DNA of 64,000 nt, from positions 3,472,001-3,536,000 of the forward strand of contig CP166298.1 in the NCBI GenBank assembly GCA_041281825.1, given 5' to 3'. Under the pieces are notes generated by a model that saw only the letters and a program-made list of their open reading frames with translations, was not told the DNA's origin and did no database searches. Each line of letters begins with the position of its first letter. Positions within the stretch are counted from its first letter, which is position 1. A program made the translations under genes and the position numbers. This document shows, one piece after another, positions 49,872 through 58,343 of this stretch. This DNA comes from Paenibacillus_D tarimensis_A (lineage in GTDB: Bacteria > Bacillota > Bacilli > Paenibacillales > Paenibacillaceae).

Positions 49872-49963
49872 TCATTCCGGTCGCAGTCCAATGAACTCTT
49901 TTTATTGAAGAGAAATAGAGAAGGTCCCCCTCCTCTATTCCTCTTATTTTGGTTAACTATTTT

Positions 49964-51403
49964 CTATACTCTTTTTCTCTTGCTCAATATAACTCCCAAT
50001 GAAGCTAGTAACAAACCGGCAAAGTAAAAAGGAATCGGACTAGACTCTCCTGTTTTTGGAAGTGTTGCCAGAGGGATTGTTTCATCGAGAACAATTTCTT
50101 CTTCAGAAGTATCCTCTTCGATCTCGACGGAAGGCTCATCCTCCGCAGAAGGATTTTCTTCTCCGCCAACAGGCTCATTCTCCACGGTCGGCTCCACTTC
50201 AACAACCGTTGCCAATGGTACAGGCTCATCCTCCAACGTTTCGATCTCATCCTCAGACGTTGTCGGCTCCGGATCCGGCGAAGGTTCCGGATCTGGTGTC
50301 GGTTCCGGATCAGGCGTTGGCTCTGGATCCGGTGTCGGTTCCGGATCTGGTGTCGGCTCTGGATCAGGCGTTGGCTCTGGATCTGGCGTCGGCTCTGGAT
50401 CTGGCGTTGGCTCTGGATCCGGTGTCGGTTCCGGATCTGGCGTTGGCTCTGGATCCGGTGTCGGCTCTGGATCCGGTGAAGGTTCCGGATCTGGCGTTGG
50501 CTCCGGATCCGGTGTTGGCTCTGGATCCGGTGTCGGCTCCGGATCTGGCGTTGGCTCTGGATCCGGTGTCGGTTCCGGATCTGGCGTTGGCTCCGGATCC
50601 GGTGTCGGTTCCGGATCTGGCGTTGGCTCTGGATCCGGTGTCGGTTCTGGATCTGGCGTTGGCTCTGGATCCGGTGTCGGTTCCGGATCTGGCGTTGGCT
50701 CTGGATCAGGCGTCGGTTCCGGATCTGGCGTTGGCTCTGGATCCGGTGTCGGTTCCGGATCTGGCGTTGGCTCTGGATCCGGTGTCGGTTCTGGATCAGG
50801 CGTTGGCTCTGGATCAGGCGTCGGCTCCGGATCAGGCGTTGGTTCCGGATCCGGTGTCGGTTCCGGATCAGGCGTTGGCTCTGGATCCGGTGTCTGTTCC
50901 GGATCTGGTGTCGGCTCTGGATCAGGCGTTGGTTCCGGATCTGGTGTCGGTTCCGGATCTGGTTCATAATAGAACGTCACATGGCTTATGGCAAAATTTT
51001 TCCCATTATTCGGATTAATCGGCGACTCTATTCCAGTACCGCTGGTAGCGTTGTTATAAGTATAAACACACCCTCCGTTACCTGCCTTAACGAACACATA
51101 GGCCACAGGGTCTACTGTCGACCAACTGAAGCCATAAGATTTACCTTCCGCCGCAGCTTCAACTGTAATTGTTACTGAATCATACATTCCAGAACTCGGG
51201 TTTTGGTCGATCTTGTACGAGTCAAGGCTAGTAATATTACTCGGAAGATCCTTATCATTTCCGGAATAATAAGTTCCCCCTGCAATACATGGATTCGATC
51301 CATTCGACGCAAAAACCGCATCAACATTCCCGTATACCAAAACGACCATGAGCATTAGCATTGACAGAAAAAGCCTTCCGGGATTCAAACCACTAGTTTT
51401 CAA
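49964..51403 (-). CDS. LPXTG-anchored surface protein with a long PDPEPT repeat stalk
   Basis: 479 residues from TTG 51403 (AGGAG 7 nt upstream). Signal peptide about 1-32; a small N-terminal domain (about 33-148) with two cysteines; about 39 six-residue PDPEPT repeats with rare Q or S changes; an acidic region; then the sorting signal LPKTG, a hydrophobic stretch and KRKR at the end. The repeat region should be an extended stalk through the wall, presenting the N-terminal domain. Pro-rich translation would need EF-P. A c-di-GMP-II riboswitch sits in its leader. Adhesion is inferred from architecture. Confidence 0.9.
   Translation of the reverse strand: MKTSGLNPGRLFLSMLMLMVVLVYGNVDAVFASNGSNPCIAGGTYYSGNDKDLPSNITSLDSYKIDQNPSSGMYDSVTITVEAAAEGKSYGFSWSTVDPVAYVFVKAGNGGCVYTYNNATSGTGIESPINPNNGKNFAISHVTFYYEPDPEPTPDPEPTPDPEPTPDPEQTPDPEPTPDPEPTPDPEPTPDPEPTPDPEPTPDPEPTPDPEPTPDPEPTPDPEPTPDPEPTPDPEPTPDPEPTPDPEPTPDPEPTPDPEPTPDPEPTPDPEPTPDPEPTPDPEPTPDPEPTPDPEPTPDPEPTPDPEPSPDPEPTPDPEPTPDPEPTPDPEPTPDPEPTPDPEPTPDPEPTPDPEPTPDPEPTPDPEPTPDPEPSPDPEPTTSEDEIETLEDEPVPLATVVEVEPTVENEPVGGEENPSAEDEPSVEIEEDTSEEEIVLDETIPLATLPKTGESSPIPFYFAGLLLASLGVILSKRKRV
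50262..50967. repeat. 18-nt in-frame tandem repeat (about 39 copies)
   Basis: Units such as GGATCCGGTGTCGGTTCC (plus strand) encode PDPEPT on the minus strand. Third-position variation (GGATCT/GGATCC/GGATCA) is mosaic, suggesting repeated recombination or slippage. Long open frames on both strands here are artefacts of the repeat. Confidence 0.95.
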
Positions 51404-51436
51404 AATCTTTCTCTCCTCTTAGATAAAATTGAAATT

Positions 51437-51517
51437 CTAAGAGGGCCGGTTACACTACTAGCTCCATATAACCCTAAGTGTCCAGATTACAGGTTACACT
51501 TCATCGCTTCCCTTCAA
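51437..51517 (-). promoter_or_regulatory. Cyclic di-GMP-II riboswitch in the leader of the LPXTG gene
   Basis: The minus strand contains AAGCGATGAAG, CTGGACACTTAG and CTAGTAGTGTAACCGGCCC. These align with the class II aptamer known from Clostridium (GATGAA, TGGGCACTT, TTAGTAGTGCAACCGACC). The 3' strand CCCTCTTAG can instead pair with CTAAGAGAGG, which overlaps the ribosome site, giving a plausible switch. Confidence 0.85.
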
Positions 51518-51606
51518 CGTATAACCTTCTTTATATATCTTGTCTGCGGATTGAGAACTTCACCACCTCCAGCAAAAGTAAATATTAAATGTTAAATATA
51601 TGTAGA

Positions 51607-51635
51607 ATTTTATCACAATTTTTGGCAAAAATACA
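51607..51635 (-). promoter_or_regulatory. Probable promoter of the LPXTG-sortase operon
   Basis: Minus strand TGATAAAAT, an extended -10 (TAAAAT at 51607-51612), with a weak TGTATT (51630-51635) at 17 nt. It lies in an AT-rich stretch about 90 nt before the c-di-GMP-II aptamer. Nothing else was recognised in 51520-51720. Confidence 0.5.
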
Positions 51636-51722
51636 GCATTTTTTTCAGAAAACCGACAGTTATCGTCATTGACTGTTTAACCGTGTAGACTTTTCCATCT
51701 AAAAACAACCATAGTACACACA

Positions 51723-51778
51723 CTGCCGGCTAGGCTGGCCGCCATATTCATGACGGTTGTTAACAGCTTAGCCGGCAG
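51723..51778. terminator. Long palindrome after the oxidoreductase gene
   Basis: CTGCCGGCTAGGCTG pairs with CAGCTTAGCCGGCAG (one mismatch region), with a further weak inner stem. It lies 32 nt after the Gfo/Idh stop. The T-tract is poor, so termination is likely but not certain. Confidence 0.5.
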
Positions 51779-51809
51779 CAAGAACCAGGTATATTATACT
51801 ATATGTCCA

Positions 51810-52829
51810 TTAAAGCGAAATTACTTTGCCTGTTGCTTGTGATTCGAATGCAGCCAGAATGACCTTCAACGATTTTCTTCCTTCTTCACCCGTGATGGAA
51901 GGCGGCGTTTTCGCAACAATGCTGTCCACGAAAGCATCAATCACTCCGCTCGTCGTTTGTTTGGTGTTTGTAGCGATTTCTCCAACTTTGTAGCGTTCTA
52001 CAGTGCCGTCACGCAGTTCAACGATCACTTGATCGTCCGGATGCGTTCCAATTTTCATTACACCGTTATCGCACCAGAGCACCGTGCTGTTGTCTTCTCC
52101 TTTGTAGTACGTCCAGCTGGCGACGAGCGAGCCGATTGCGCCGCTCTTCATCCGCAATACGCAAATGGCATTATCGTCAACGTCGGTGCCTTCTTTATCA
52201 AGCGTTCCTATAAATCCCGTAACTTGCGCCACTTCATCTTCAAGCAACCAACGGATCAGGTCCGATTTGTGCACGCCCAGATCCCCCATTGCTCCCATAA
52301 TCGCATCTTCCTTACGGAAAAACCAGCTCTCCCGCCCGTCCACACTCCAGCCCTCCGGACCGGGATGTCCGAACGACGTCCGGAACGAAATCACTTTTCC
52401 AAGCTTGCCGCTTTTTAAAATTTCCTTCGCTTTCACATGAGGAGGCATAAGGCGCTGATTGTGCCCGACCATTAAATATACGCCATTTTTGGCAGCCGCT
52501 TCAATCATTCGCTGCGCTTCCTCGTCAGTAGCAGCCATTGGCTTTTCAACGAGCACATGTGCTCCCGCATTCGCAGCAGCGACCGAGATTTCCGCATGCG
52601 TTGCGTTCGGCGTGCATACGCTTACCGCGTCAGGTTTTGCTTCCAGCAGAAGTTCATTATAATCCGTATATGCTTTGCCTCCGTAAGTTTCGGCACATTT
52701 CTCCGCCCGCTCCAGCACAGGATCGCAGAAAGCGACCAGCTCCACATTTTCATTCACCGCATACTCCACGATATGTCTGCGCTGAGCGATTGCTCCGCAG
52801 CCGATAATCGCCACTTTAATTTTGTTCAT
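51810..52829 (-). CDS. Gfo/Idh/MocA family oxidoreductase
   Basis: NAD(P)-dependent dehydrogenase of sugars or inositols. The Rossmann motif 'VAIIGCGAIAQRRH' is at the N-terminus, and 'VLVEKPMAATDEEAQRM' (EKP, catalytic Lys) is near residue 95. The C-terminal domain contains 'GDLGVHKSDLIRWLL' with the conserved His. 339 residues. It follows a sugar-phosphate isomerase/epimerase gene on the same strand, with an AraC regulator divergent. Substrate unknown. Confidence 0.9.
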   Translation of the reverse strand: MNKIKVAIIGCGAIAQRRHIVEYAVNENVELVAFCDPVLERAEKCAETYGGKAYTDYNELLLEAKPDAVSVCTPNATHAEISVAAANAGAHVLVEKPMAATDEEAQRMIEAAAKNGVYLMVGHNQRLMPPHVKAKEILKSGKLGKVISFRTSFGHPGPEGWSVDGRESWFFRKEDAIMGAMGDLGVHKSDLIRWLLEDEVAQVTGFIGTLDKEGTDVDDNAICVLRMKSGAIGSLVASWTYYKGEDNSTVLWCDNGVMKIGTHPDDQVIVELRDGTVERYKVGEIATNTKQTTSGVIDAFVDSIVAKTPPSITGEEGRKSLKVILAAFESQATGKVISL

Positions 52830-52876
52830 TCCAAACCCATCTCCTTTAAAAGATTCGAGCGCGGAAAAACCCGCGA

Positions 52877-53644
52877 TTATCTGTAATTTTGCTTCAACCA
52901 GTCTCTGCTCGTACGGACCGATTCAATCGGAGGATTAGCACAGTTGTCCTGCTCTACGATTATCCACTCTACATCAGCTTGTTCCGCCGCTGCAATAATA
53001 CTTGGCAAATCAAGATCTCCCCGTCCAAGCTCGACCGTATCGATCCCTTGCTCCACCGTTCCTTTGCGGAAATCCTTCAGATGCAATAACGGCAGTCTTC
53101 CTTTATACTTCGCTATATACCCCAGTGGATCTTGTCCGGCAAACTGCACCCACCCCAGGTCCATCTCCACTTGCAGACGGTCCGGGCTTACTTGCTCATA
53201 CATCGAATCGAATACAAAGGAGGCGCCTATTTTCTCCTCGAATTCAAATGCATGATTGTGATACGCAAACGACAAACCCTGCTTTCGGAACTGTTCGCCA
53301 TAGGTATCGAGGCGGTCGATAATCTTTTGCCATGCCTCGGCATCCTTGCGGTCTTCCTCTGCCACAAAAGGTACAATCCCATACTTGGCTCCAATCGTTT
53401 TCAAATAATTGATTTCGCCTTCCAAATCATCATTGAGCCGTTCCAGGCTGATATGGCTTCCTATAGCCTGTAAATTCAGACCGTCCAAAATCGCCTTCAT
53501 TTCGTCCGCGGCGATGCCGCCGTAACCGGCAAATTCGACCCCTTCGTAACCCATTGCCGCAATCTCGCGCAGTGTTCCGGCAAAATCCTGCTGAGTATTA
53601 TTTCGTACCGTATAGAGCTGAAGTCCGATTTTCATTGCGCCCAT
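52877..53644 (-). CDS. Sugar phosphate isomerase/epimerase (xylose isomerase-like TIM barrel)
   Basis: 255 residues of the AP-endonuclease 2 / IolE-IolI superfamily: 'IGLQLYTVRNNTQQDFAGTLREIAAMGYEGVEFAGYGG', 'SFAYHNHAFEFE' (metal His) and 'VEMDLGWVQFAGQDPLGYIAKYKGRLPLLHLKDFRKG' (metal Asp and His). It starts at ATG 53644 with AAGGAGG 8 nt upstream. A palindromic repeat lies just above the ribosome site. Probable operon with the following oxidoreductase. Confidence 0.9.
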   Translation of the reverse strand: MGAMKIGLQLYTVRNNTQQDFAGTLREIAAMGYEGVEFAGYGGIAADEMKAILDGLNLQAIGSHISLERLNDDLEGEINYLKTIGAKYGIVPFVAEEDRKDAEAWQKIIDRLDTYGEQFRKQGLSFAYHNHAFEFEEKIGASFVFDSMYEQVSPDRLQVEMDLGWVQFAGQDPLGYIAKYKGRLPLLHLKDFRKGTVEQGIDTVELGRGDLDLPSIIAAAEQADVEWIIVEQDNCANPPIESVRTSRDWLKQNYR

Positions 53645-53661
53645 CTCTATCTCCTCCTTAA

Positions 53662-53698
53662 CATATGGATCTTTGAGCTGAGCTCAAAGTCTCTGCGT
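53662..53698. repeat. Fourth copy of the CTTTGAGC palindromic repeat
   Basis: CTTTGAGC-TGA-GCTCAAAG with the same flanks (GGATCTTTGAG, GTCTCTGCG) as the cluster at 601-763. As at recN, it lies directly upstream of a TAAGGAGGA ribosome site on the minus strand. Confidence 0.85.
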
Positions 53699-53811
53699 TA
53701 CACATTTATAATTGTATCTGTAGTTATTATAAAAACATTTGCACAAAAGATACCATGTTTGATAATGTTATCACATGAACTATTCTGCTATTGTTCATTG
53801 GAGGACGGCTT

Positions 53812-54675
53812 GTGGAATCAGAAATCTTACTATGCGGGTATTCCCATCACACGGAGCCTTTCAGTACCGATGCCTTGAACGGTCTGCACGGATATATGTT
53901 CCGGCTGCAGACGGAAGGATATGCATGGACAATGCTTGACGGCAACATGCGTCTCGTAGAGCCTGGAGATCTACTGCTGCTGCGCCCGGGCGATCCATAC
54001 CGTTTATCGATCGGCCCGTTCAATCATCCCTACCTGGGCAATGTGACCTTCAGCAGCGATTATTATTTATCAGCCCATGGTCACTGGTTGGACCGTTGGT
54101 GGGGAAAGCGCAAACGGCCGCAGATTGTGCGGATCGATGTGGAAGAAAAGCTGTTATCCTTGTGGCGCATGCTTATTCTGGAAAAACGCAGAGTGGAACA
54201 GGAAAACGGGGAGCTGTCCGAATATTTGCTTCGGTGTCTCTGCATTTGTATCGACCGGATGATCGATGAACGGTCCCCGCTTCGCGGCAAGCCGTTTGTC
54301 GCTTCACGCATCAAGGCCTATATTGAAGAGCACGCAATTTCTTCGTTCAAAATCGGGGACGTGGCAAGACACGTCGAGCTTAGTGAATCGCGCTGTTCAC
54401 ATTTATTTAAAGAATGCTACGGCAAAACAATCATTGAATATATGCAAGAGATTCGGCTGTCGGTTGCAGAAGAACGAATCAAGTACAGTTCCCTTACCTT
54501 GGAGCAAATTGCCGAAACTTGCGGCTTTGGGAGCTACTCCTATTTCTTTAGAGTTTTCCGCAAAAAATACGGCATCTCACCGGTCGATTACAGAGCGCAG
54601 CACGCTCCGGCGTTCAACGAAACTATAAAGCGCGAGAAGCGATGGCGGCAGTCCTCGTTAAATGGGCACGAATAA
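53812..54675 (+). CDS. AraC family transcriptional regulator
   Basis: 287 residues. An N-terminal cupin-type sensor domain ('PGDLLLLRPGDPYRLSIGP') and a C-terminal double helix-turn-helix (about 175-275) with 'FKIGDVARHVELSESRCSHLFKECYGKTIIEYMQEIRL' and 'LEQIAETCGFGSYSYFFRVFRKKYGISPVDYR'. GTG 53812 has GGAGG 7 nt upstream. It is divergent from the isomerase/oxidoreductase pair and probably regulates it. Confidence 0.9.
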   Translation: MESEILLCGYSHHTEPFSTDALNGLHGYMFRLQTEGYAWTMLDGNMRLVEPGDLLLLRPGDPYRLSIGPFNHPYLGNVTFSSDYYLSAHGHWLDRWWGKRKRPQIVRIDVEEKLLSLWRMLILEKRRVEQENGELSEYLLRCLCICIDRMIDERSPLRGKPFVASRIKAYIEEHAISSFKIGDVARHVELSESRCSHLFKECYGKTIIEYMQEIRLSVAEERIKYSSLTLEQIAETCGFGSYSYFFRVFRKKYGISPVDYRAQHAPAFNETIKREKRWRQSSLNGHE

Positions 54676-54678
54676 CAA

Positions 54679-54951
54679 TTATTTCAGCGAAAATATTCCC
54701 CATATTGCCGCAAGGTTCCATATCGTGAGCACAGGTATCCCGTAAACGAATGCGGGATGCTTCGTTTTGTGACGCCAATAGAACATCCCGGTCCATGCGC
54801 CGATAGCGCCGCCGGCAGCCGCCAATGCAAAGAGCCGCTTTTCCGGAATTCGCCGCTTCCGCCGGCCCGCCTGTTTCTTGTCATATCCCATGAATGCAAA
54901 AGAGACGATGTTTATGAGCGACATATAAAAAAACAGCGTCTCCATCATCAT
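54679..54951 (-). CDS. DUF1294 family membrane protein
   Basis: 90 residues with three hydrophobic segments and the family pattern 'FMGYDKKQAGRRKRRIPEKRLFALAAAGGAIGAWTGMFYWRHKTKHPAF'. Its start overlaps the stop of the lipoprotein gene (ATGA), so the two are coupled. Function unknown. Confidence 0.9.
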   Translation of the reverse strand: MMMETLFFYMSLINIVSFAFMGYDKKQAGRRKRRIPEKRLFALAAAGGAIGAWTGMFYWRHKTKHPAFVYGIPVLTIWNLAAIWGIFSLK

Positions 54952-55592
54952 TGTTCCCCGAAATAAGCCGCAAGAGTCGGCCCTTCCTTCTCCTCTGCCG
55001 TAAATACGATCCTATATTCATTGCCGATCGCGTATTCCATTGACCAGGCATTTTCATAGAACTCGTTGTTCACATTATCTTCAGGCGTCCTTAATTCATA
55101 TCCGTCCCCCAGGACAGCGGAGATTTCATCGAAGGTTTGTCCGACAACGACGCCAAGCAGCGGGCTGCCTGCGCGAAATCCCAGCTTTTTTACCGTACCG
55201 TCGATAACGATTCCGTCCTCATCCAAATCCGCATCCGTAAAATAGACGACATCGGGAAATGAAAAGTATAACCCACCCGCAAAATACTGAATGCTTTCCG
55301 GATCGTCAAGTTCACTCTGCATTCCTTCTGTCAGATCACCCAGACCGTATGGGACACCTTCAATTTTTCCTTCATATACACTTGGCGGGAACGGCGAACG
55401 AGCATCCGATGCCAAGTTCCCATTATCCTGGTTCTGCCCCTCGGAACCATCTGTCTTGTCGATGTCCGGTTGAATCTGATCCGTTTCGTTTGTCCCGGTT
55501 TGATCGGGAACGGCATTATTCTCATTAGAGCTGCAAGCTGAAATCAAACCGCACAGTAAAACCGCTGCCAGCAGCGTATTACGCCACTTCAT
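54948..55592 (-). CDS. Lipoprotein with a possible DUF4309-like domain
   Basis: 214 residues from ATG 55592. The signal peptide ends in lipobox 'LISAC'. An Asn/Asp/Gln-rich linker (about 25-60) is followed by a domain with 'IEGVPYGLGDLTEGMQSEL…YFAGGLYFSFPDVVYFTD…GVVVGQTFDEISAVLGDGYELRTPEDN…WSMEYAIGNEYRIVFTAEE'. This resembles DUF4309 (YjgB-type) proteins, by memory only. Function unknown. Confidence 0.75.
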   Translation of the reverse strand: MKWRNTLLAAVLLCGLISACSSNENNAVPDQTGTNETDQIQPDIDKTDGSEGQNQDNGNLASDARSPFPPSVYEGKIEGVPYGLGDLTEGMQSELDDPESIQYFAGGLYFSFPDVVYFTDADLDEDGIVIDGTVKKLGFRAGSPLLGVVVGQTFDEISAVLGDGYELRTPEDNVNNEFYENAWSMEYAIGNEYRIVFTAEEKEGPTLAAYFGEQ

Positions 55593-55720
55593 CCGTCGAT
55601 CGTCTCCTTTCAAGCTAGCAAAACCTTCCTATATTTTAATTGATGTCGGGGCGTATAACAACTTCCGGGAGAATCAGGTTTCTTAGCTAGTGGTGAATCG
55701 AAAGTCCCCTGAATCAGGAC

Positions 55721-55764
55721 AAAAACAGCCGGTGCCGTATGCCGAGAGGCAAACAGCACCGGCT
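55721..55764 (-). terminator. Intrinsic terminator after helD
   Basis: Minus strand AGCCGGTGC-(20 nt)-GCACCGGCT followed by GTTTTTG, directly after the helicase stop. Confidence 0.8.
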
Positions 55765-55770
55765 CTCATG

Positions 55771-58143
55771 TTATTCAACATAGGTTGCGGCAGTAATGAG
55801 TTCATACGTCTCAGCGGGCTGCGATTGTATAAACGGGCTTGGCTCTCCGGCGGAGAACAGGCGCAGCTCATGCATCGCCCGCGTACAAGCCGTGTAGAAA
55901 AGCTTTCTTTCGCTCTCGCGGCTGTAGCTTTTGCCGGAGGCGTCATAAATCAATACGGCATCGAACTCCACACCCTTGGCAAGATAGGCCGGAATGATCT
56001 GGACCCCCTTCGTGAAAGTGTTCGTCTCCTTTTTCACTCGCAGAAGAGGTATGGTCGTTTTCAGCCGTTCAAAGGCGAGCTCGCATTCCGCAGCTGTTTT
56101 ACAAATAACCGCAATCGATTCAAAGCCGTCAGCCTGAAGCTCCCTGAGATGAACAACCAGCTGAGCATGCAAGTCTTCCTCGCCGCGGGCGCAAATGACC
56201 TTCGGTTTGCCGCCGCTTCGGTTGAAAGGGACAATGGATTCGCCCCCCGCCACCATCCCCCTGGTGAAGCAAACAATTTCTTTGGTCGACCGGTAACTTC
56301 TTTTCAATCGGATAATTTCCGTTTGCTCACGTCCGTACAGCCATACCATCGGATTTTCTTCGCTCAATGTGGTCGTATGAGCATAAATTGCCTGATTTAA
56401 GTCACCCAGCGCCGTCATTCTGGCACGCGGAAACAAGCGCTTCAGGAATTCCAATTGAAATGCCGAATAATCCTGCACTTCGTCGACAAGCACATGACGT
56501 ACATTCGTATTCATCTGGAATCCCATTACCTGCTCTTGCAAATACAGATACGGCGTGCAATCTTCATAAGCAAGGACACCTTGATTCAGCTTTTCTCGCG
56601 TCAAACGGCAAATATCCGACCAGCAAGCAGGGAGCTCCCATTTTTCCCCAGCAGCAATCTCAAATGCAAGATTCCGTTCGAACAACTGGGAGTACAATAA
56701 CTTCAAATCAACAAAGCGCAATGCTTTAACGCGTTTCCGAACCGGTTTTAACCTCTCCCGCACAATCACTCTGCCGAGCATTTCCTTTTCCCGGTCGAAA
56801 TCGTCAAAGGCGGCATCGCGGCCTTTCCTGCTTTTCCGAATCTTCTGGTAAGCCCGCTGATAATCCTCTTGCGAAAGCAGTTCCAATTCTTCTTGGGCCC
56901 ATGGTTCCTTCCATTCGTCCCGTTCAAATAACGTCAACTCCTGAAGGAGCCATTCCTTAAGCAATACAATCCGGTTCGCAAGCTTCACATGCTGCTCCAT
57001 CGCATAGAACCGCCGTTCGACTTCGTCAGCGGATACAATGACACGCCCCCGGAAAACGACGCCCTTAAAGCGCATGCCGCCCGATTCGAGCCGCTTTGTA
57101 TATTGCTGGAGCAACCGTAAATAGTTCGCAGAAGATTTATAGCGGATGCTCTCCATTCTCGTGTCGTAATCGTCCGTTCCGTATGCGGACAGAACGTATT
57201 CCATCTGATCAAACGGATCCTCCAGCTCAAACTCCTTCCCTAACCGGGTATCCAGATACTCCTGGAACGTCGTCTGCACCATATTTTCCTCGCCTAATTC
57301 AGGCAAAACGGTGGAAACGTAACTGTTGAACAGCGGATTCGGGGAAAAGAGAATCATTTGATCTGCACGCAGCGTCTCGCGGTTTTTATACAGCAAATAG
57401 GCGACACGCTGCAGCGCGGCGGAAGTTTTGCCGCTTCCGGCCGCACCCTGAACGACCAGCATTCGGCTTGATTCATTCCGGATAATTTGATTCTGTTCCT
57501 TCTGAATCGTTGCGACAATACTGCGCATCTGGGCATCCGCCGTGCGGCTAAGCGCCTGCTGCAGCAGCTCGTCGCCGATCGTGACTCCGGTGTCGAACAG
57601 CAGGCGAATTTTACCGTCTCTGATGACAAACTGACGTTTCAGCAGCATTTCGCCATGAATCGTTCCTGAGGGTGTTTCGTATTTGGCCGGTCCCGGACCG
57701 TAATCGTAGTATAAGCTTGAAACCGGCGCCCGCCAATCATAGATCAGGAAGCTGTCGGTTTCTTCGTTCAAGAAAGATGCGATACCTAAGTACACCGACT
57801 CCGTACGATCGCCCGCCTCATCCTTGAAATCGATCCGACCGAAATACGGCGATTGTATCAATCGCTGATACCGGTTAAGTTTTGCCGAGGCGTGGCGATG
57901 GCTTCTTTCCCGTTCGGATAACACATCCGCCTGCTGCTTCATGCTGAAATAAGTTTCCGTTATATCCTCAACATTACTTAGATTAATGGTAACTTCGTCC
58001 CAGAAATTTTTACGGATTTCCACGACATCCGAACGCACTTCGCCTGTACGGCTTTCCAGTTCTTCGATTTGTTTACCGATCTTTGCAATCACGTCATCGA
58101 CTCTGTTCTGTTCCGCCGCCCATTCCGAATCAGATACGCTCAT
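55771..58143 (-). CDS. helD: HelD-type RNA polymerase recycling helicase (UvrD/Rep-like)
   Basis: Removes stalled RNA polymerase from DNA using ATP. 790 residues. The N-terminal coiled coil (about 1-75) is the part that enters the polymerase. Walker A 'VVQGAAGSGKTSAALQRVAYLLY' lies near residue 230, 'LVDEVQDYSAFQLEFLKRLF' (Walker B) near 560, and 'VICKTAAECELAFERLK', 'KGVEFDAVLIYDASG' and 'FYTACTRAMHELRLF' in the second RecA domain. It starts at ATG 58143 with GGAGG 10 nt upstream. Confidence 0.92.
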   Translation of the reverse strand: MSVSDSEWAAEQNRVDDVIAKIGKQIEELESRTGEVRSDVVEIRKNFWDEVTINLSNVEDITETYFSMKQQADVLSERERSHRHASAKLNRYQRLIQSPYFGRIDFKDEAGDRTESVYLGIASFLNEETDSFLIYDWRAPVSSLYYDYGPGPAKYETPSGTIHGEMLLKRQFVIRDGKIRLLFDTGVTIGDELLQQALSRTADAQMRSIVATIQKEQNQIIRNESSRMLVVQGAAGSGKTSAALQRVAYLLYKNRETLRADQMILFSPNPLFNSYVSTVLPELGEENMVQTTFQEYLDTRLGKEFELEDPFDQMEYVLSAYGTDDYDTRMESIRYKSSANYLRLLQQYTKRLESGGMRFKGVVFRGRVIVSADEVERRFYAMEQHVKLANRIVLLKEWLLQELTLFERDEWKEPWAQEELELLSQEDYQRAYQKIRKSRKGRDAAFDDFDREKEMLGRVIVRERLKPVRKRVKALRFVDLKLLYSQLFERNLAFEIAAGEKWELPACWSDICRLTREKLNQGVLAYEDCTPYLYLQEQVMGFQMNTNVRHVLVDEVQDYSAFQLEFLKRLFPRARMTALGDLNQAIYAHTTTLSEENPMVWLYGREQTEIIRLKRSYRSTKEIVCFTRGMVAGGESIVPFNRSGGKPKVICARGEEDLHAQLVVHLRELQADGFESIAVICKTAAECELAFERLKTTIPLLRVKKETNTFTKGVQIIPAYLAKGVEFDAVLIYDASGKSYSRESERKLFYTACTRAMHELRLFSAGEPSPFIQSQPAETYELITAATYVE

Positions 58144-58174
58144 ATACTCCCTGCCTCCCGCTTGATAATAGTAG

Positions 58175-58203
58175 TTGACATCTGCGAAATGCTGTGGTAA
58201 AAT
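58175..58203 (+). promoter_or_regulatory. Promoter of the glutathione peroxidase gene
   Basis: TTGACA (58175-58180), 17 nt, TAAAAT (58198-58203). The predicted 5' leader is about 130 nt. Confidence 0.75.
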
Positions 58204-58343
58204 TATTATTGGGTTAGACTGTTTTGGTGTTCATTGTTTATTTTGGAATCATTACATATTGTAACAGCAAGCGCGCCCGAAATCAATCCGGGCGTATTTT
58301 ATTTCAAGACCGGAACGATTCCGGCGATAAGGAGGCAGGAGCA

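Noticed and set aside
50262..50967. Possible CRISPR or satellite array
   Set aside because: The 18-nt units are contiguous and in frame with a wall-anchored protein.
50005..51018. Two long frames of about 320 codons over the repeat, one on each strand
   Set aside because: They arise because an 18-nt repeat lacks stops in several frames. Only the minus frame with signal peptide and LPXTG signal makes a sensible protein.
51525..51560. Short frame (GTG…, about 11 residues) before the c-di-GMP-II aptamer
   Set aside because: The GGAGG is almost in contact with the start codon, and the aptamer explains the region. Too weak to call.
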